DNA from: DASSQJ01 sp963773655
GTDB taxonomy: Bacteria > Actinomycetota > Actinomycetes > Actinomycetales > Dermatophilaceae
Direction: 5' to 3'
NCBI GenBank assembly: GCA_963773655.1
Contig: CAVZBX010000001.1
Location: 310,001 to 374,000, forward strand
DNA: 64,000 nt
Both the position numbers and the translations under genes were made by a program. A model generated the notes under the pieces. That model was not told where the DNA came from. It did not search any database and worked only from the letters and a program-made list of their open reading frames with translations. Every line of letters begins with the position of its first letter. Within the stretch, counting starts at the first letter, position 1. Of this stretch, positions 8,662 to 17,166 are shown piece after piece.

Positions 8662-9491
8662 CCGGGCGGGTGCTCGTGCTGGGGTCGCTCAACGTCGACC
8701 TCGTCACCCGGGTGGGGCGCCATCCGCGCCCCGGCGAGACCGTCACGGGCGAGGGGCTGCGGCGGCTCGCCGGGGGCAAGGGGGCGAACCAGGCCGTCGC
8801 GGCGGCTGCGACGGGGGCCGAGGTGGCGATGGCGGGGTGCGTCGGTGACGACGCCGAGGGCCTCGCCTACCGGAACCGGCTCGCTGCCCGGGGGGTCGAC
8901 GTCTCCGCCGTCCGGGTCGTGCCGGGCGAGGCCACGGGGCACGCGCTGGTCACCGTGGCCGACGACGGGGAGAACACCATCGTCGTCGTGCCCGGCGCCA
9001 ACGCCCTGCTCGACGGCCGTGAGGTCGCCGCGGTGGACGGCCTCGGGCCGGGGGACGTCCTGCTCCTCCAGCTCGAGGTGCCCGTCCCGGTGGTGAGCAC
9101 CGCGGCACGTCGGGCCTCGGGGCGGGGCGCGCGGGTCGTCGTCAACGTCGCCCCCTGGGCCTCACTGCCGCCGGACGTGCTGGCCGTCGCCGACCCGGTC
9201 GTCGCCAACGAGCACGAGATGAGAGCACTCGCCGAGGCGGGGGCGCCGCCGCGCTCGCTGCTCGTCACCTTCGGTCCCAACGGGGCGTCCTGGGACGGCG
9301 CCGTCGCCCCCGCACACGTCGTCGAGCCCGAGGAGGTCCTCGACACCACCGGCGCCGGCGACGCGTTCTGCGGCGCCCTCGCGGCCGCCCTCGCCCGCGG
9401 CGCCGACCACGACGAGGCACTCGCCGCGGCGCTCGCCGCAGGGGCCGCCGCCGTGCGCCACGAGGGCGCCCAGACCGACCCGGACCTGTGA
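8658..9491 (+). CDS. Ribokinase (PfkB family)
   Basis: 277 aa from GTG 8658, which overlaps the nucleoside hydrolase stop. PfkB signature 1 is GGKGANQAVAAA (39-50) and signature 2 is DTTGAGDAFCGALAAA, with the catalytic base Asp235 in the anion-hole loop. NVDLV and VGRHPRPGETVTG are typical ribokinase N-terminal features. It phosphorylates ribose at O5 using ATP. A deoxyribokinase specificity cannot be excluded, but the coupled nucleoside hydrolase favours ribose. Confidence 0.9.
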   Translation: MTGRVLVLGSLNVDLVTRVGRHPRPGETVTGEGLRRLAGGKGANQAVAAAATGAEVAMAGCVGDDAEGLAYRNRLAARGVDVSAVRVVPGEATGHALVTVADDGENTIVVVPGANALLDGREVAAVDGLGPGDVLLLQLEVPVPVVSTAARRASGRGARVVVNVAPWASLPPDVLAVADPVVANEHEMRALAEAGAPPRSLLVTFGPNGASWDGAVAPAHVVEPEEVLDTTGAGDAFCGALAAALARGADHDEALAAALAAGAAAVRHEGAQTDPDL

Positions 9492-9569
9492 GCCCGCGAC
9501 CGGCCGCGGGGGCCGCGGCCCGGGACCGGCCCGCGCACCTCGCTCGCGCGCTCGTGCCAAGGTGGGGTG

Positions 9570-11611
9570 ATGAGCACCACCGGCCACCGCAACGACCGCA
9601 CCCGGGCCGCGGAGGACGTCGACCTCGTCGCCACGCACGCCCAGGCCTCCTCCGCTGAGCCCGACGACGGGCCGCCCCCGCTCGTCGCGGACGTCGCCGG
9701 GCTGCGCGCCTTCCTCGACGGTCCCCACGCAGCGGTCCGCGACGAGGTCCGCCGGTACCTGCCCCGCCAGGCCGACCTCCTCGACGAGTCGCGGGACCTG
9801 CCGCGTGACGAGCTGAGGCAACGGGTCCGTGACCTCGCCGCCGAGCTGGGGGCCACCGGCCTGGCCACCCGCGGGTTCCCGGCGGACCTCGGCGGCGGCG
9901 GCGACGTCGGAGGGTCCGTGGCCGCGTTCGAGGCGCTCGCCCTCGGCGACCTCTCGGTGCTCGTCAAGACCGGGGTCCAGTACGGGCTCTTCGGGGGCGC
10001 CCTCCTCCAGCTCGGCACCCGCCGGCACCACGAGGCCCTGCTGCCGGACGTCCTCGCCGGGCGCCTGCTCGGCTGCTTCGCGATGACCGAGACCGGCCAC
10101 GGCAGCAACGTCCAGGCGCTGCGCACCGTGGCCGTGCACGACCCCGTCACCGACGAGCTCGTCGTCACCACGCCCGACGACGACGCCCGCAAGGACTACA
10201 TCGGGGGCGCCGCCCGCGACGGCGAGCTGGCGGTCGTGTTCGCCCAGCTCGAGGTCGACGGCGAGCGGCACGGTGTGCACGCCCTGCTGGTACCGATCCG
10301 CGGTCGGCGGTGCACCGGCACCGGGGGTGCGGATCGAGGACTGCGGGGCCAAGCTCGGGCTCGAGGGGGTCGACAACGGGCGGCTGTGGTTCGACGGCGT
10401 CCGGGTGCCGCGCGGGAACCTGCTCGACCGCTTCGCCGGCATCGACGACAGCGGCCGGTACCACTCGAGCATCGAGGACCCGGCCCGCCGGTTCTTCACC
10501 ATGCTCGGCACCCTCGTGCAGGGCCGGGTGAGCGTCGGTGGCGCGGCGGTGAGCGCCGCGAAGGTGGCCGAGACAATCGCGGTCCGCTACGCGCTGCGCC
10601 GCCGGCAGTTCGAGGGCCCCACCCCGGGCGGCGAGTCGCTGCTGCTCGACCACGGGATGCACCAGCGCCGGCTGCTCCCGCTCGTGGCGCGCACCTACGC
10701 GCTCTCTGCCGCCCAGGAGGAGGCGGTGCGGCAGCTGCACGAGGTGTTCTCCCCGGACACCCCGGACGTCGACGAGCGGGCCCGACGTGACCTGGAGTCC
10801 CGGGCCGCCGGCACCAAGGCGCTCGCCACCTGGCACGCCACCCGAACCATCCAGGAGTGCCGCGAGGCGTGCGGTGGCGCCGGGCTACCTGGCGGCCAAC
10901 CGGTTCGCGGCCCTCAAGGCCGACACCGACGTCTTCACGACGTTCGAGGGCGACAACCACGTGCTGCTCCAGCTCGTCGCCAAGGGCCTGCTGACCGACC
11001 ACGCCAGCGAGTTCGAGGACCTCGACCCGCTCGGGATGGTGCGCGCCGTCGCCGGGATGGCGGTCGAGGCCCTCGTCGAGCGCACCGCGGCCCACCAGCT
11101 GCTCGAGCGGATCCGCGACGTCCTCCCGGGCGGGCCCGACCACTGGGACCAGGAGGCCGGGCTGCTCGACCCCGACTACCAGCTCGCCATGCTGCGCTTC
11201 CGGGAGGAGCACCAGGTCGCAGGGGTGGCCCGGCGGCTCAAGGGCGGCATCGACGCGGGTCGCCCGGCAGCCGAGGTCTTCGCAGCGGTCCAGGACCACG
11301 TCGTCACCGCGGCCCGCTCGCACGTCGAGCGGCTCGTCCTCGAGGCCTTCGTCGACCGGGTCCGGGCGCTGCCGGAGTCACCCGTCCGGGACGTGCTCAC
11401 GGCCCTCGGCGACCTGGTGGCCCTGACCACCATCGAGGCGGACCGCGGGTGGTTCCTCGAGCACGGCCGGCTCTCGGCGCCGCGCTCCAAGGCCATCACC
11501 CGGGAGATCGGGGCCCTCCTGCGTCGCCTGCGGCCGGTGGCGGGCGAGCTCGTCGAGGCGTACGGCGTCCCCGACGAGGTGCTGGGCGCCGAGCAGCTGG
11601 TCGGCGGCTGA
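9570..11611 (+). pseudogene. Acyl-CoA oxidase/dehydrogenase, two frameshifts
   Basis: One acyl-CoA oxidase-type protein is spread over three frames. Frame 1 (9570 to about 10300) has MTETGHGSNVQALRT, the FAD-binding stretch. Frame 2 (about 10320-10880) has IEDCGAKLGLEGVDNGRLWF and the central helices, ending CREACGGAG. Frame 3 (about 10890-11611) continues GYLAANRFAALKADTDVFTTFEGDN, which holds the likely catalytic base Glu. The second shift is explained by GGG at 10882-10884 where GG is expected. Removing one base at each site gives 2,040 bp and 679 aa, a normal oxidase length. It would catalyse the first step of fatty-acid beta-oxidation. Both breaks leave all family motifs intact, so sequencing error is more likely than decay. 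Confidence 0.8.
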
Positions 11612-11627
11612 GCCCACCGCCGCGCGG

Positions 11628-12866
11628 TCAGGCCGGGTCGACGACGAGCACGGACTGCTGCCCGGCGACCCGGGTGAGGATGACCGTCGCCTGGGCGCCA
11701 CCACCGGCCTTGCGCCCGATCCGCAGCTGCCGGCGGAGCTCGTCGTCGTCGAGGCGCACCCCGCGCTTCTTGATCGTCAGCCCGGTGACCCCGTGCTGCG
11801 CCAGCCAGGAGCGCAGCACCTTCGTCGAGAAGGGCATCACCTCACGGACCGCGTAGCGGCGCGCGAAGGGGACGTCGACCTCCGCCTCGGAGACGACGTA
11901 GCCGAGGCCCCGGTCGACCTCGGAGCCGAGGGTCGCCGCCGTGACCGCCCCGAGCAGCCCCGCCTGGGTGACCGCCCGGTCGGGCTCGTAGAGCCACGGG
12001 CCCACCGACGACAGGCCGCGTGCCAGCGGCGGGTCGGGCTCGGCCATCGTCTGGTCGACCTCGACGGGCGACGCCCCGGGCCCGAGGATGCGGGCGCTGC
12101 GCCCCGGCTGCTGGGCGAGCGGCCCCCACCACACGGCGCACTCGAGCACCTCGCCGCCGAACGAGGTCCACTGCGCCTCGGTGCCGAGCGGGATCGCGTC
12201 GTGCGGCATCGACGGAGAGAGCTTGGCTCCGGTGGCGGGCACGGCAGTGGCCACCTGGAGGACGAAGTCCCACGTGGGGCGGATCTCGTCGAGCCGGAAC
12301 ACGCGCTTGATCCGGCCGTGCCGGCCGATGTGCCCGGGCACCCGGCGGGCGGGGTCGAGCCAGACCCCCACCCGGGCCCGCAGCGGGTCACGGGGCGCCT
12401 CGAACTCCTCGGCCATGCCCTGGCGCGCCCGTGAGTCCGGCCAGGGGCGCAGGTTGATGTCGGCGACGGCGGCGGTGACCGGGTCGAGGTCGACCCCGTG
12501 CACGGTGACCCCGAGCGCCGACATGGCGACGGCGTCGCTGCCGATGCCGCACCCGAGGTCGTGGACGGTCGCGAGGCTGGCGTTGTAGAAGCGCCCGGCG
12601 TGGGTCGCCGCCACCTCGAGCCGGGAGGCCTGCTCGAGGCCGTCGGCGGTGTAGAGCATGTCGCCGGCGAACTCACCGAACTTCGCCACGGCGCGGGCGC
12701 GCAGCCGCTGCTGCGTGAGCACGGCCGCGACGAACTCGGGGGAGTGCCCCTCACGGCGCAGCTCGGTCTGCAGGCGCAGCACGCGGGACTCGTCGTAGGG
12801 GGGCAGCGAGCGCAGGACCGCCTGGCCGTCGGGGGAACCGAGCGCTCGCACGATGCCGACGTCCAC
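11628..12866 (-). CDS. SAM-dependent methyltransferase with THUMP-like domain
   Basis: 412 aa. The Rossmann methyltransferase core is central: VHDLGCGIGSDAVAMSALG is motif I and VHGVDLDPVTA holds the acidic motif II residue. The N-terminus (SRVLRLQTELRREG, QQRLRARAVAKFGEFAGDMLYTADGLEQASR) and the C-terminal STKVLRSWLAQHGVTGLTIKKRGV region match the actinobacterial THUMP-like methyltransferase family. An RNA substrate is likely from the family but unproven. Start GTG 12866. It is divergent from groES and converges with the acyl-CoA oxidase gene. Confidence 0.8.
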   Translation of the reverse strand: MDVGIVRALGSPDGQAVLRSLPPYDESRVLRLQTELRREGHSPEFVAAVLTQQRLRARAVAKFGEFAGDMLYTADGLEQASRLEVAATHAGRFYNASLATVHDLGCGIGSDAVAMSALGVTVHGVDLDPVTAAVADINLRPWPDSRARQGMAEEFEAPRDPLRARVGVWLDPARRVPGHIGRHGRIKRVFRLDEIRPTWDFVLQVATAVPATGAKLSPSMPHDAIPLGTEAQWTSFGGEVLECAVWWGPLAQQPGRSARILGPGASPVEVDQTMAEPDPPLARGLSSVGPWLYEPDRAVTQAGLLGAVTAATLGSEVDRGLGYVVSEAEVDVPFARRYAVREVMPFSTKVLRSWLAQHGVTGLTIKKRGVRLDDDELRRQLRIGRKAGGGAQATVILTRVAGQQSVLVVDPA

Positions 12867-13024
12867 GGCGGGTCATATTGCCACCCTCGGCCCACGACGC
12901 ATCCCGGGGGGACGACGATCCTCGCGCCGAGCCCGCAGCCGCGCGGCGAGCGGGCGTCCGGCACCGTCGGGACGGGCGGCCCCGCTCGCGCAGGACTCCT
13001 CCCGGGCACCCGCGTGCCACGCCG

Positions 13025-13051
13025 TTGGCACTCGAGTTGACCGAGTGCTAA
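13025..13051 (+). promoter_or_regulatory. CIRCE operator 1 (HrcA site)
   Basis: TTGGCACTC (13025-13033), nine bases, GAGTGCTAA (13043-13051). The right arm matches the CIRCE consensus exactly and the left differs at one base. It overlaps the -35 element of the groES promoter, a position that lets HrcA block RNA polymerase. hrcA itself is not in the window. Confidence 0.92.
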
Positions 13052-13066
13052 CGCGCGACCTAGATT
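13037..13066 (+). promoter_or_regulatory. groESL promoter
   Basis: TTGACC (13037-13042), an 18-base spacer and TAGATT (13061-13066) give a housekeeping promoter with a start near 13073. It sits exactly between the two CIRCE inverted repeats, consistent with heat-shock derepression. Confidence 0.8.
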
Positions 13067-13073
13067 TGCCTCA

Positions 13074-13100
13074 TTGGCACTCACACCTCGTGAGTGCCAG
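13074..13100 (+). promoter_or_regulatory. CIRCE operator 2 (HrcA site)
   Basis: TTGGCACTC (13074-13082), nine bases, then GAGTGCCAG (13092-13100); eight of nine positions are symmetric. It begins at the predicted transcription start, so together with the first site it brackets the promoter. Confidence 0.88.
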
Positions 13101-13200
13101 CGCCACTCGGGTCGGGATCGGCCCCCGCGACGGCGAGCGCGGCCCGCACGGCGCACGTCCACGTCCACTTCGACTCATCCCACAAGGGGAGGAGCACACC

Positions 13201-13494
13201 GTGTCGGTTTCCATCAAGCCGCTCGAGGACCGCATCGTCATCAAGTCCCTCGAGGCCGAGCAGACCACCGCCTCCGGGCTCGTCATCCCGGACACGGCGA
13301 AGGAGAAGCCCCAGGAGGGCGAGGTCCTCGCCGTCGGCCCCGGTCGCATCGACGACAACGGCAACCGCGTGCCGCTCGACGTCAACGTCGGCGACCGCGT
13401 CATCTTCAGCAAGTACGGCGGCACCGAGGTCAAGCACGGCGGCGAGGAGTACCTCATCCTCTCCGCCCGCGACGTGCTCGCCGTCGTCGGCTGA
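13201..13494 (+). CDS. groES: Co-chaperonin GroES
   Basis: 97 aa, normal size. SIKPLEDRIVIKSLEAEQTT and SGLVIPDTAKEKPQEGEVLAVGPG are hallmark GroES segments; the mobile loop (ASGLVIPDT) contacts GroEL and the C-terminal half closes the dome. AAGGGGAGGAG at 13184-13194 fixes GTG 13201 as the start. It acts as the heptameric lid of the cytosolic folding chamber. groEL follows 128 bp downstream and is probably co-transcribed from the CIRCE-controlled promoter. Confidence 0.97.
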   Translation: MSVSIKPLEDRIVIKSLEAEQTTASGLVIPDTAKEKPQEGEVLAVGPGRIDDNGNRVPLDVNVGDRVIFSKYGGTEVKHGGEEYLILSARDVLAVVG

Positions 13495-13622
13495 GCCCGC
13501 ACCTCGTGCCGTGACCGGGTCCCGGCGGCCGCGTGCCGCCGGGACCGGTCCGGCTCCCGGCCGACCCCCGACCCCGCGACGGGCCGCGTCCTCGCGCCCC
13601 GTCCCCAGCACGAAGGACAGCA

Positions 13623-15239
13623 ATGGCCAAGGAACTGGAGTTCAACGACTCCGCCCGCAAGGCGCTCGAGCGGGGCGTCGACGCCCTCGCGAACGCCGTC
13701 AAGGTGACGCTCGGCCCCAAGGGCCGCAACGTCGTCATCGACAAGAAGTGGGGCGCCCCGACGATCACCAACGACGGCGTCACCATCGCCCGTGAGGTGG
13801 AGCTCGACGACCCCTTCGAGAACCTCGGCGCCCAGCTCGCCAAGGAGGTCGCCACCAAGACCAACGACATCGCCGGTGACGGGACGACGACCGCGACGGT
13901 CCTCGCCCAGGCGATGGTCAAGGAGGGCCTGCGCAACGTCGCGGCCGGTGCCGCCCCCTCGGGCCTGAAGCGCGGCATGGACAAGGCGGTCGCCGCCGTC
14001 TCCGACGAGCTGCTCCGCACCGCCCGCGAGATCGAGTCCAAGGACGAGATCGCCCAGGTCGCCGCCCTCTCCGCGCAGGACGAGACGATCGGCGCGATCA
14101 TCGCCGACGCCTTCGACAAGGTCGGCAAGGACGGTGTCATCACCGTCGAGGAGTCCTCGACCGCGTCCACCGAGCTCGAGTTCACCGAGGGCATGCAGTT
14201 CGACAAGGGCTACATCTCCCCGTACTTCGTCTCCGACCCCGAGCGGATGGAGGCGGTGGTCGAGGACGCCTACGTCCTGATCAACCAGGGCAAGATCTCG
14301 GCCATCGCCGACGTCCTGCCGGTGCTCGAGAAGGTCGTGCAGTCGGGCAAGCCGCTGCTCGTCATCGCCGAGGACCTCGACGGCGAGGCCCTCTCGACGC
14401 TCGTCGTCAACAAGATCCGCGGCACCTTCAACGTCGTCGCCGTCAAGGCCCCCGGGTTCGGCGACCGCCGCAAGGCGATGCTCCAGGACATGGCCATCCT
14501 CACCGGCGGCCAGGTCGTCGCCGAGGAGGTCGGGCTCAAGCTCGACCAGGTCGGGCTCGAGACCCTCGGCCAGGCCCGCCGCGTCGTCGTCACCAAGGAC
14601 TCGACGACGATCATCGACGGCGCCGGCGGCCACGAGGACGTCACCGCGCGGGTCGCGCAGATCAAGCAGGAGATCGAGCGCACCGACTCCGACTGGGACC
14701 GCGAGAAGCTCCAGGAGCGGCTCGCCAAGCTCGCCGGCGGCGTGTGCGTCATCAAGGTGGGCGCCCACACCGAGGTCGAGCTCAAGGAGAAGAAGCACCG
14801 CATCGAGGACGCCATCTCGGCGACCCGCGCGGCCATCGAGGAGGGCATCGTCGCCGGTGGCGGCTCGGCCCTCATCCAGGCCGTCAAGGTCATCGACGGG
14901 CTCGGTCTCGAGGGCGACGAGGCCGTCGGCGCCCGGATCGTCCAGCGTGCCGCGGCCGAGCCGCTGCGCTGGATCGCCGAGAACGCCGGCCTCCAGGGCT
15001 ACGTCGCCGTCGCCAAGGTGCAGGGCCTCGAGCCGGGCCAGGGCCTCAACGCCGCCACCGGGCAGTTCGAGGACCTCGTCAAGGCCGGCGTCATCGACCC
15101 GGTCAAGGTCACCCGGTCCGCGCTGCGCAACGCCGAGTCGATCGCGTCGATGGTGCTCACCACCGACACCCTCGTCGTCGAGAAGCCCGAGGACGAGGAG
15201 GCGCCCGCCGGTGGCCACGGCCACGGGCACGGGCACTGA
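13623..15239 (+). CDS. groEL: Chaperonin GroEL with His-rich tail (GroEL1 type)
   Basis: 538 aa ATP-driven folding chaperonin. KEVATKTNDIAGDGTTTATV carries the ATP-site GDGTT, and VVAVKAPGFGDRRK and AAIEEGIVAGGGSAL are conserved. The start ATG 13623 is preceded by GAAGGA. The C-terminus reads APAGGHGHGHGH rather than the GGM-rich tail of canonical GroEL. In actinobacteria the groES-linked copy often carries such a His tail (GroEL1) while a second groEL elsewhere has the GGM tail, so another copy probably exists outside the window. The tail could bind metal ions. Confidence 0.96.
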   Translation: MAKELEFNDSARKALERGVDALANAVKVTLGPKGRNVVIDKKWGAPTITNDGVTIAREVELDDPFENLGAQLAKEVATKTNDIAGDGTTTATVLAQAMVKEGLRNVAAGAAPSGLKRGMDKAVAAVSDELLRTAREIESKDEIAQVAALSAQDETIGAIIADAFDKVGKDGVITVEESSTASTELEFTEGMQFDKGYISPYFVSDPERMEAVVEDAYVLINQGKISAIADVLPVLEKVVQSGKPLLVIAEDLDGEALSTLVVNKIRGTFNVVAVKAPGFGDRRKAMLQDMAILTGGQVVAEEVGLKLDQVGLETLGQARRVVVTKDSTTIIDGAGGHEDVTARVAQIKQEIERTDSDWDREKLQERLAKLAGGVCVIKVGAHTEVELKEKKHRIEDAISATRAAIEEGIVAGGGSALIQAVKVIDGLGLEGDEAVGARIVQRAAAEPLRWIAENAGLQGYVAVAKVQGLEPGQGLNAATGQFEDLVKAGVIDPVKVTRSALRNAESIASMVLTTDTLVVEKPEDEEAPAGGHGHGHGH

Positions 15240-15283
15240 CGTCTGACGGCGCGCCGGGACCGCTCCCGGCTGCACGACACCGG

Positions 15284-15320
15284 ATGCCGCCCGGTCCCCA
15301 CACGGGGGGCCGGGCGGCAT
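15284..15320 (+). terminator. groESL terminator
   Basis: ATGCCGCCCGG (15284-15294) and CCGGGCGGCAT (15310-15320) are perfectly complementary over 11 bp. The loop CCCC/GGGG can extend the stem. TCGTCGTC follows instead of a U run. It lies 44 bp after the groEL stop. Confidence 0.8.
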
Positions 15321-15334
15321 CGTCGTCACCGGGC

Positions 15335-15421
15335 GACGGGCCGACGACACGCAGGATGCAGTCGACGGCGAGTCGCGCGGGTGCCGATGGCGCCAGGCGC
15401 TCTCCGTGTCGTCGGCCCGTC
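15335..15421. repeat. 17-bp perfect inverted repeat overlapping the tandem array
   Basis: GACGGGCCGACGACACG (15335-15351) is the exact reverse complement of CGTGTCGTCGGCCCGTC (15405-15421), 53 bases apart. The right arm runs into the first unit of the 8-bp tandem array, so a single-stranded copy could fold back in several registers. Confidence 0.85.
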
Positions 15422-15513
15422 GGCCCGTCGGCCCGTCGGCCCGTCGGCCCGTCGGCCCGTCGGCTCGTCAGCCCGTCGGCCCGTCGGCTCGTCAGCCCGT
15501 CGGCTCGTCGGCT
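15410..15513 (+). repeat. 8-bp tandem repeat, 13 units of CGTCGGCC and variants
   Basis: Thirteen contiguous 8-bp units: six perfect CGTCGGCC first, then seven units drawn from CGTCGGCT (4), CGTCAGCC (2) and CGTCGGCC (1), followed by a broken 14th unit. Variation is confined to positions 5 and 8 and increases toward the right end, as expected for slippage-driven growth. With no spacers it is not a CRISPR. Copy number may vary between strains. Confidence 0.93.
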
Positions 15514-15612
15514 CGTCAACGGTGGGCGCACGGATCCGGATGCGGGCACGACGTCCGGCGCCAGGGCCCCCACCCGGAGAGGAAAGGGGTGGCCGCCGCG
15601 GGGGTCCGCCGT

Positions 15613-15618
15613 TAACGT
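15613..15618 (+). promoter_or_regulatory. Candidate leaderless -10 box of the VOC gene
   Basis: TAACGT, then seven bases, then GTG 15626. The spacing suggests transcription starts at or next to the start codon. Confidence 0.4.
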
Positions 15619-15625
15619 CGGGTCG

Positions 15626-16333
15626 GTGGTCCCTCGTCTGGTGGCGCTCTGCCTCGACGCCCGCGACCCCGACCGGCTGGCGCGGTTCTGGGCCACGCTC
15701 CTCGGTCGGGAGGTGGCTCCCGACACCCGGGGCCCGCTGCTGCCCGGTGACCCGACCCAGGTGGGGCTGAGGTTCCGGTCGAGCCGGGCGGAGGCCTTCC
15801 TCCCCGACCGGGTCCACCTGCACCTGACGAGCGAGTCGCAGTCGGCGCAGCAGGCGACCGTCGAGGCGGCCCTGTCCCTCGGTGCCCGCCACCTCGACGT
15901 GGGCCAGCTGCCGGACGAGGAGCACGTCGTCCTCGCCGACCCCGAGGGCAACGCGTTCTGCGTCATCGAGGCCGGCAACGCCTACCTCGCCGGCTGCGGC
16001 CTCCTCGGCGAGCTCGCCTGTGACGGCTCGCGGCAGGTGGGGCAGTTCTGGAGCGAGGCACTCGGCTGGCCGCTCGTCTGGGACCGGGACGAGGAGACCG
16101 CCATCCAGTCGCCGCAGGGCGGCACCAAGGTGGCGTGGGGTGGCCCTCCGCTCGCGCACCGACCGGAGGGCGTGCGACACCAGGCCTTGGAGCTGGCCCC
16201 GGCCGACGGCGACCAGGCGGCCCTGGTGGAGCGGCTCCTCGGGCTGGGCGCGACGCACGTGGGGACGGCGGAGGGTGAGGTGCTCGTGCTGGCGGACCCC
16301 GACGGCACTGCCTTCCGGGTGCTCCCCGGGTGA
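15626..16333 (+). CDS. VOC (glyoxalase/bleomycin-resistance fold) protein, two modules
   Basis: 235 aa with two tandem betaalphabetabetabeta modules: LVALCLDARDPDRLARFW to FCVIEAGN (about 1-120) and ACDGSRQVGQFWSEALGWPLVWD to TAFRVLPG (about 130-235). The ARFWATLLGREVAP pattern and VVLADPEGNAFCVIE ending are typical of VOC proteins. The family spans glyoxalases, dioxygenases and drug-binding proteins, and metal-ligand placement does not allow a specific reaction. The start is uncertain: GTG 15626 is preferred from the promoter spacing, as no Shine-Dalgarno sequence is seen. Confidence 0.75.
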   Translation: MVPRLVALCLDARDPDRLARFWATLLGREVAPDTRGPLLPGDPTQVGLRFRSSRAEAFLPDRVHLHLTSESQSAQQATVEAALSLGARHLDVGQLPDEEHVVLADPEGNAFCVIEAGNAYLAGCGLLGELACDGSRQVGQFWSEALGWPLVWDRDEETAIQSPQGGTKVAWGGPPLAHRPEGVRHQALELAPADGDQAALVERLLGLGATHVGTAEGEVLVLADPDGTAFRVLPG

Positions 16334-16335
16334 GG

Positions 16336-16560
16336 TCAGCCGCCCGAGGCGACCCGCAGGGTGAGGTCGCCGAGGGTCACGACGTCCCCGGGCCGCACCT
16401 GGCGGCCGCGGCGCGTCTCGACCTCGCCGCCCACCCGCACCAGCCCCTGCTCGACCGCCTCGCGAGCGGTGGCGCCGTCGTCGACGACCCCGGCCAGCTT
16501 GAGCAGCTGGCCGAGCCGGATCGACTCGTCGCGGATGGGGACGGTGAGCTCCTGCGCCAC
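16336..16560 (-). CDS. S4-domain RNA-binding protein (YbcJ-like)
   Basis: 74 aa, almost entirely one S4 fold: IRLGQLLKLAGVVDDGATAREAVEQGLVRVGGEVETRRGRQVRPGDVV. The VRVGGEVETRRGRQV loop is the RNA-binding part. Stand-alone S4 proteins of this size resemble E. coli YbcJ; partners are unknown. Start GTG 16560. Its end lies only 2 bp from the end of the convergent VOC gene. Confidence 0.85.
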   Translation of the reverse strand: MAQELTVPIRDESIRLGQLLKLAGVVDDGATAREAVEQGLVRVGGEVETRRGRQVRPGDVVTLGDLTLRVASGG

Positions 16561-16648
16561 GCGGCTCAGGCTAGCGCCGTCGTCCGTGCCCGAGGTTCCC
16601 GGGCGTGCCCGGAGCGTGCCGGGCCGTCGGGTGCCGTGCCCGCGGCGG

Positions 16649-16939
16649 TCAGGACGCGATGTGGCCGTGACGCGCGTAGTGCGACTCGCGCTCGTCCTCG
16701 GTGAGCCCGCCCCACACCCCGTACGGCTCGCGGACGGTCAGCGCGTGGCGCCGGCACTGCTGCAGCACCGGGCAGCCGAGGCAGATCTCCTTGGCCGCGG
16801 TGGCCCGGCTGCGTCGTTTGCTCCCGCGCTCCCCCTCCGGGTGGAAGAAGACCTCGGGGCCGACCCGCCGGCAGGCCCCCTCGAGCTGCCACTCCCACAG
16901 GTCGGCGACGGGCCCCGGCAGCCGCGTGATCTCGGCCAT
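16649..16939 (-). CDS. WhiB-family iron-sulfur transcription factor
   Basis: 96 aa. The four cluster-binding cysteines are Cys23, Cys53, Cys56 and Cys62 (CxxC inside EICLGCPVLQQC), and the family turn GVWGG is at 74-78. The order LPGPVADLWEWQ, FFHPEGERG, EPYGVWGGLTEDER resembles the WhiB3/WhiD subgroup. I chose ATG 16939 over 16957 because GGAGGAG lies five to six bases upstream. Such proteins hold a redox- or NO-sensitive 4Fe-4S cluster and usually act with the primary sigma factor. It is divergent from guaB. Which Wbl class it belongs to is not certain. Confidence 0.9.
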   Translation of the reverse strand: MAEITRLPGPVADLWEWQLEGACRRVGPEVFFHPEGERGSKRRSRATAAKEICLGCPVLQQCRRHALTVREPYGVWGGLTEDERESHYARHGHIAS

Positions 16940-17154
16940 GTCCGCTCCTCCGTACATCAGTCCGCCGCCCTCCCGCGGCGACCCGCGACCACCGTAGGAA
17001 GCGGTTGGTAGGAGGTGGGCAAACCCCGGGTAAGGACTTGGTCAAGGTCGCTGACCTGCGACGTCGTCGTCCGGGCGCGGCCGGCGCACCACCGGGACCG
17101 GTCGTTGCCGGTGGCCCGTGCGCGGGCGGGGGCGGGCCGGGGGCGGCCAGCACG

Positions 17155-17160
17155 TAGACT
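17155..17160 (+). promoter_or_regulatory. Leaderless -10 box of guaB
   Basis: TAGACT, six bases, ATG 17167. No Shine-Dalgarno sequence lies before the start, so the mRNA probably begins at the start codon. Confidence 0.6.
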
Positions 17161-17166
17161 CGGGCA

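Larger units (their letters stand above)
12867..13200 (+). other. groES upstream region
   Basis: 334 bp with no supported gene. The first 150 bp, next to the methyltransferase start, show nothing clear. From 13025 the region carries a promoter flanked by two CIRCE operators, then an untranslated leader of about 130 bases ending in the groES ribosome-binding site at 13184-13194. Confidence 0.7.
15240..15625 (+). other. Repeat-rich intergenic region after groEL
   Basis: 386 bp without a gene. In order it holds a small hairpin (GCCGGGA 15253-15259 with TCCCGGC 15264-15270), the strong groEL terminator, a 17-bp inverted repeat, a 13-unit 8-bp tandem array and the leaderless promoter of the VOC gene. 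Open frames through the array exist only because the repeat lacks stops. Confidence 0.7.

Noticed and set aside
15410..15513. CRISPR-like repeat array
   Set aside because: Units are only 8 bp and directly contiguous, with no spacers and no cas genes nearby.
14744..15625. Open frame joining the end of groEL, the tandem repeat and the VOC gene
   Set aside because: It is out of frame within groEL and passes through the terminator and the repeat array; only the part from 15626 has a recognisable fold.
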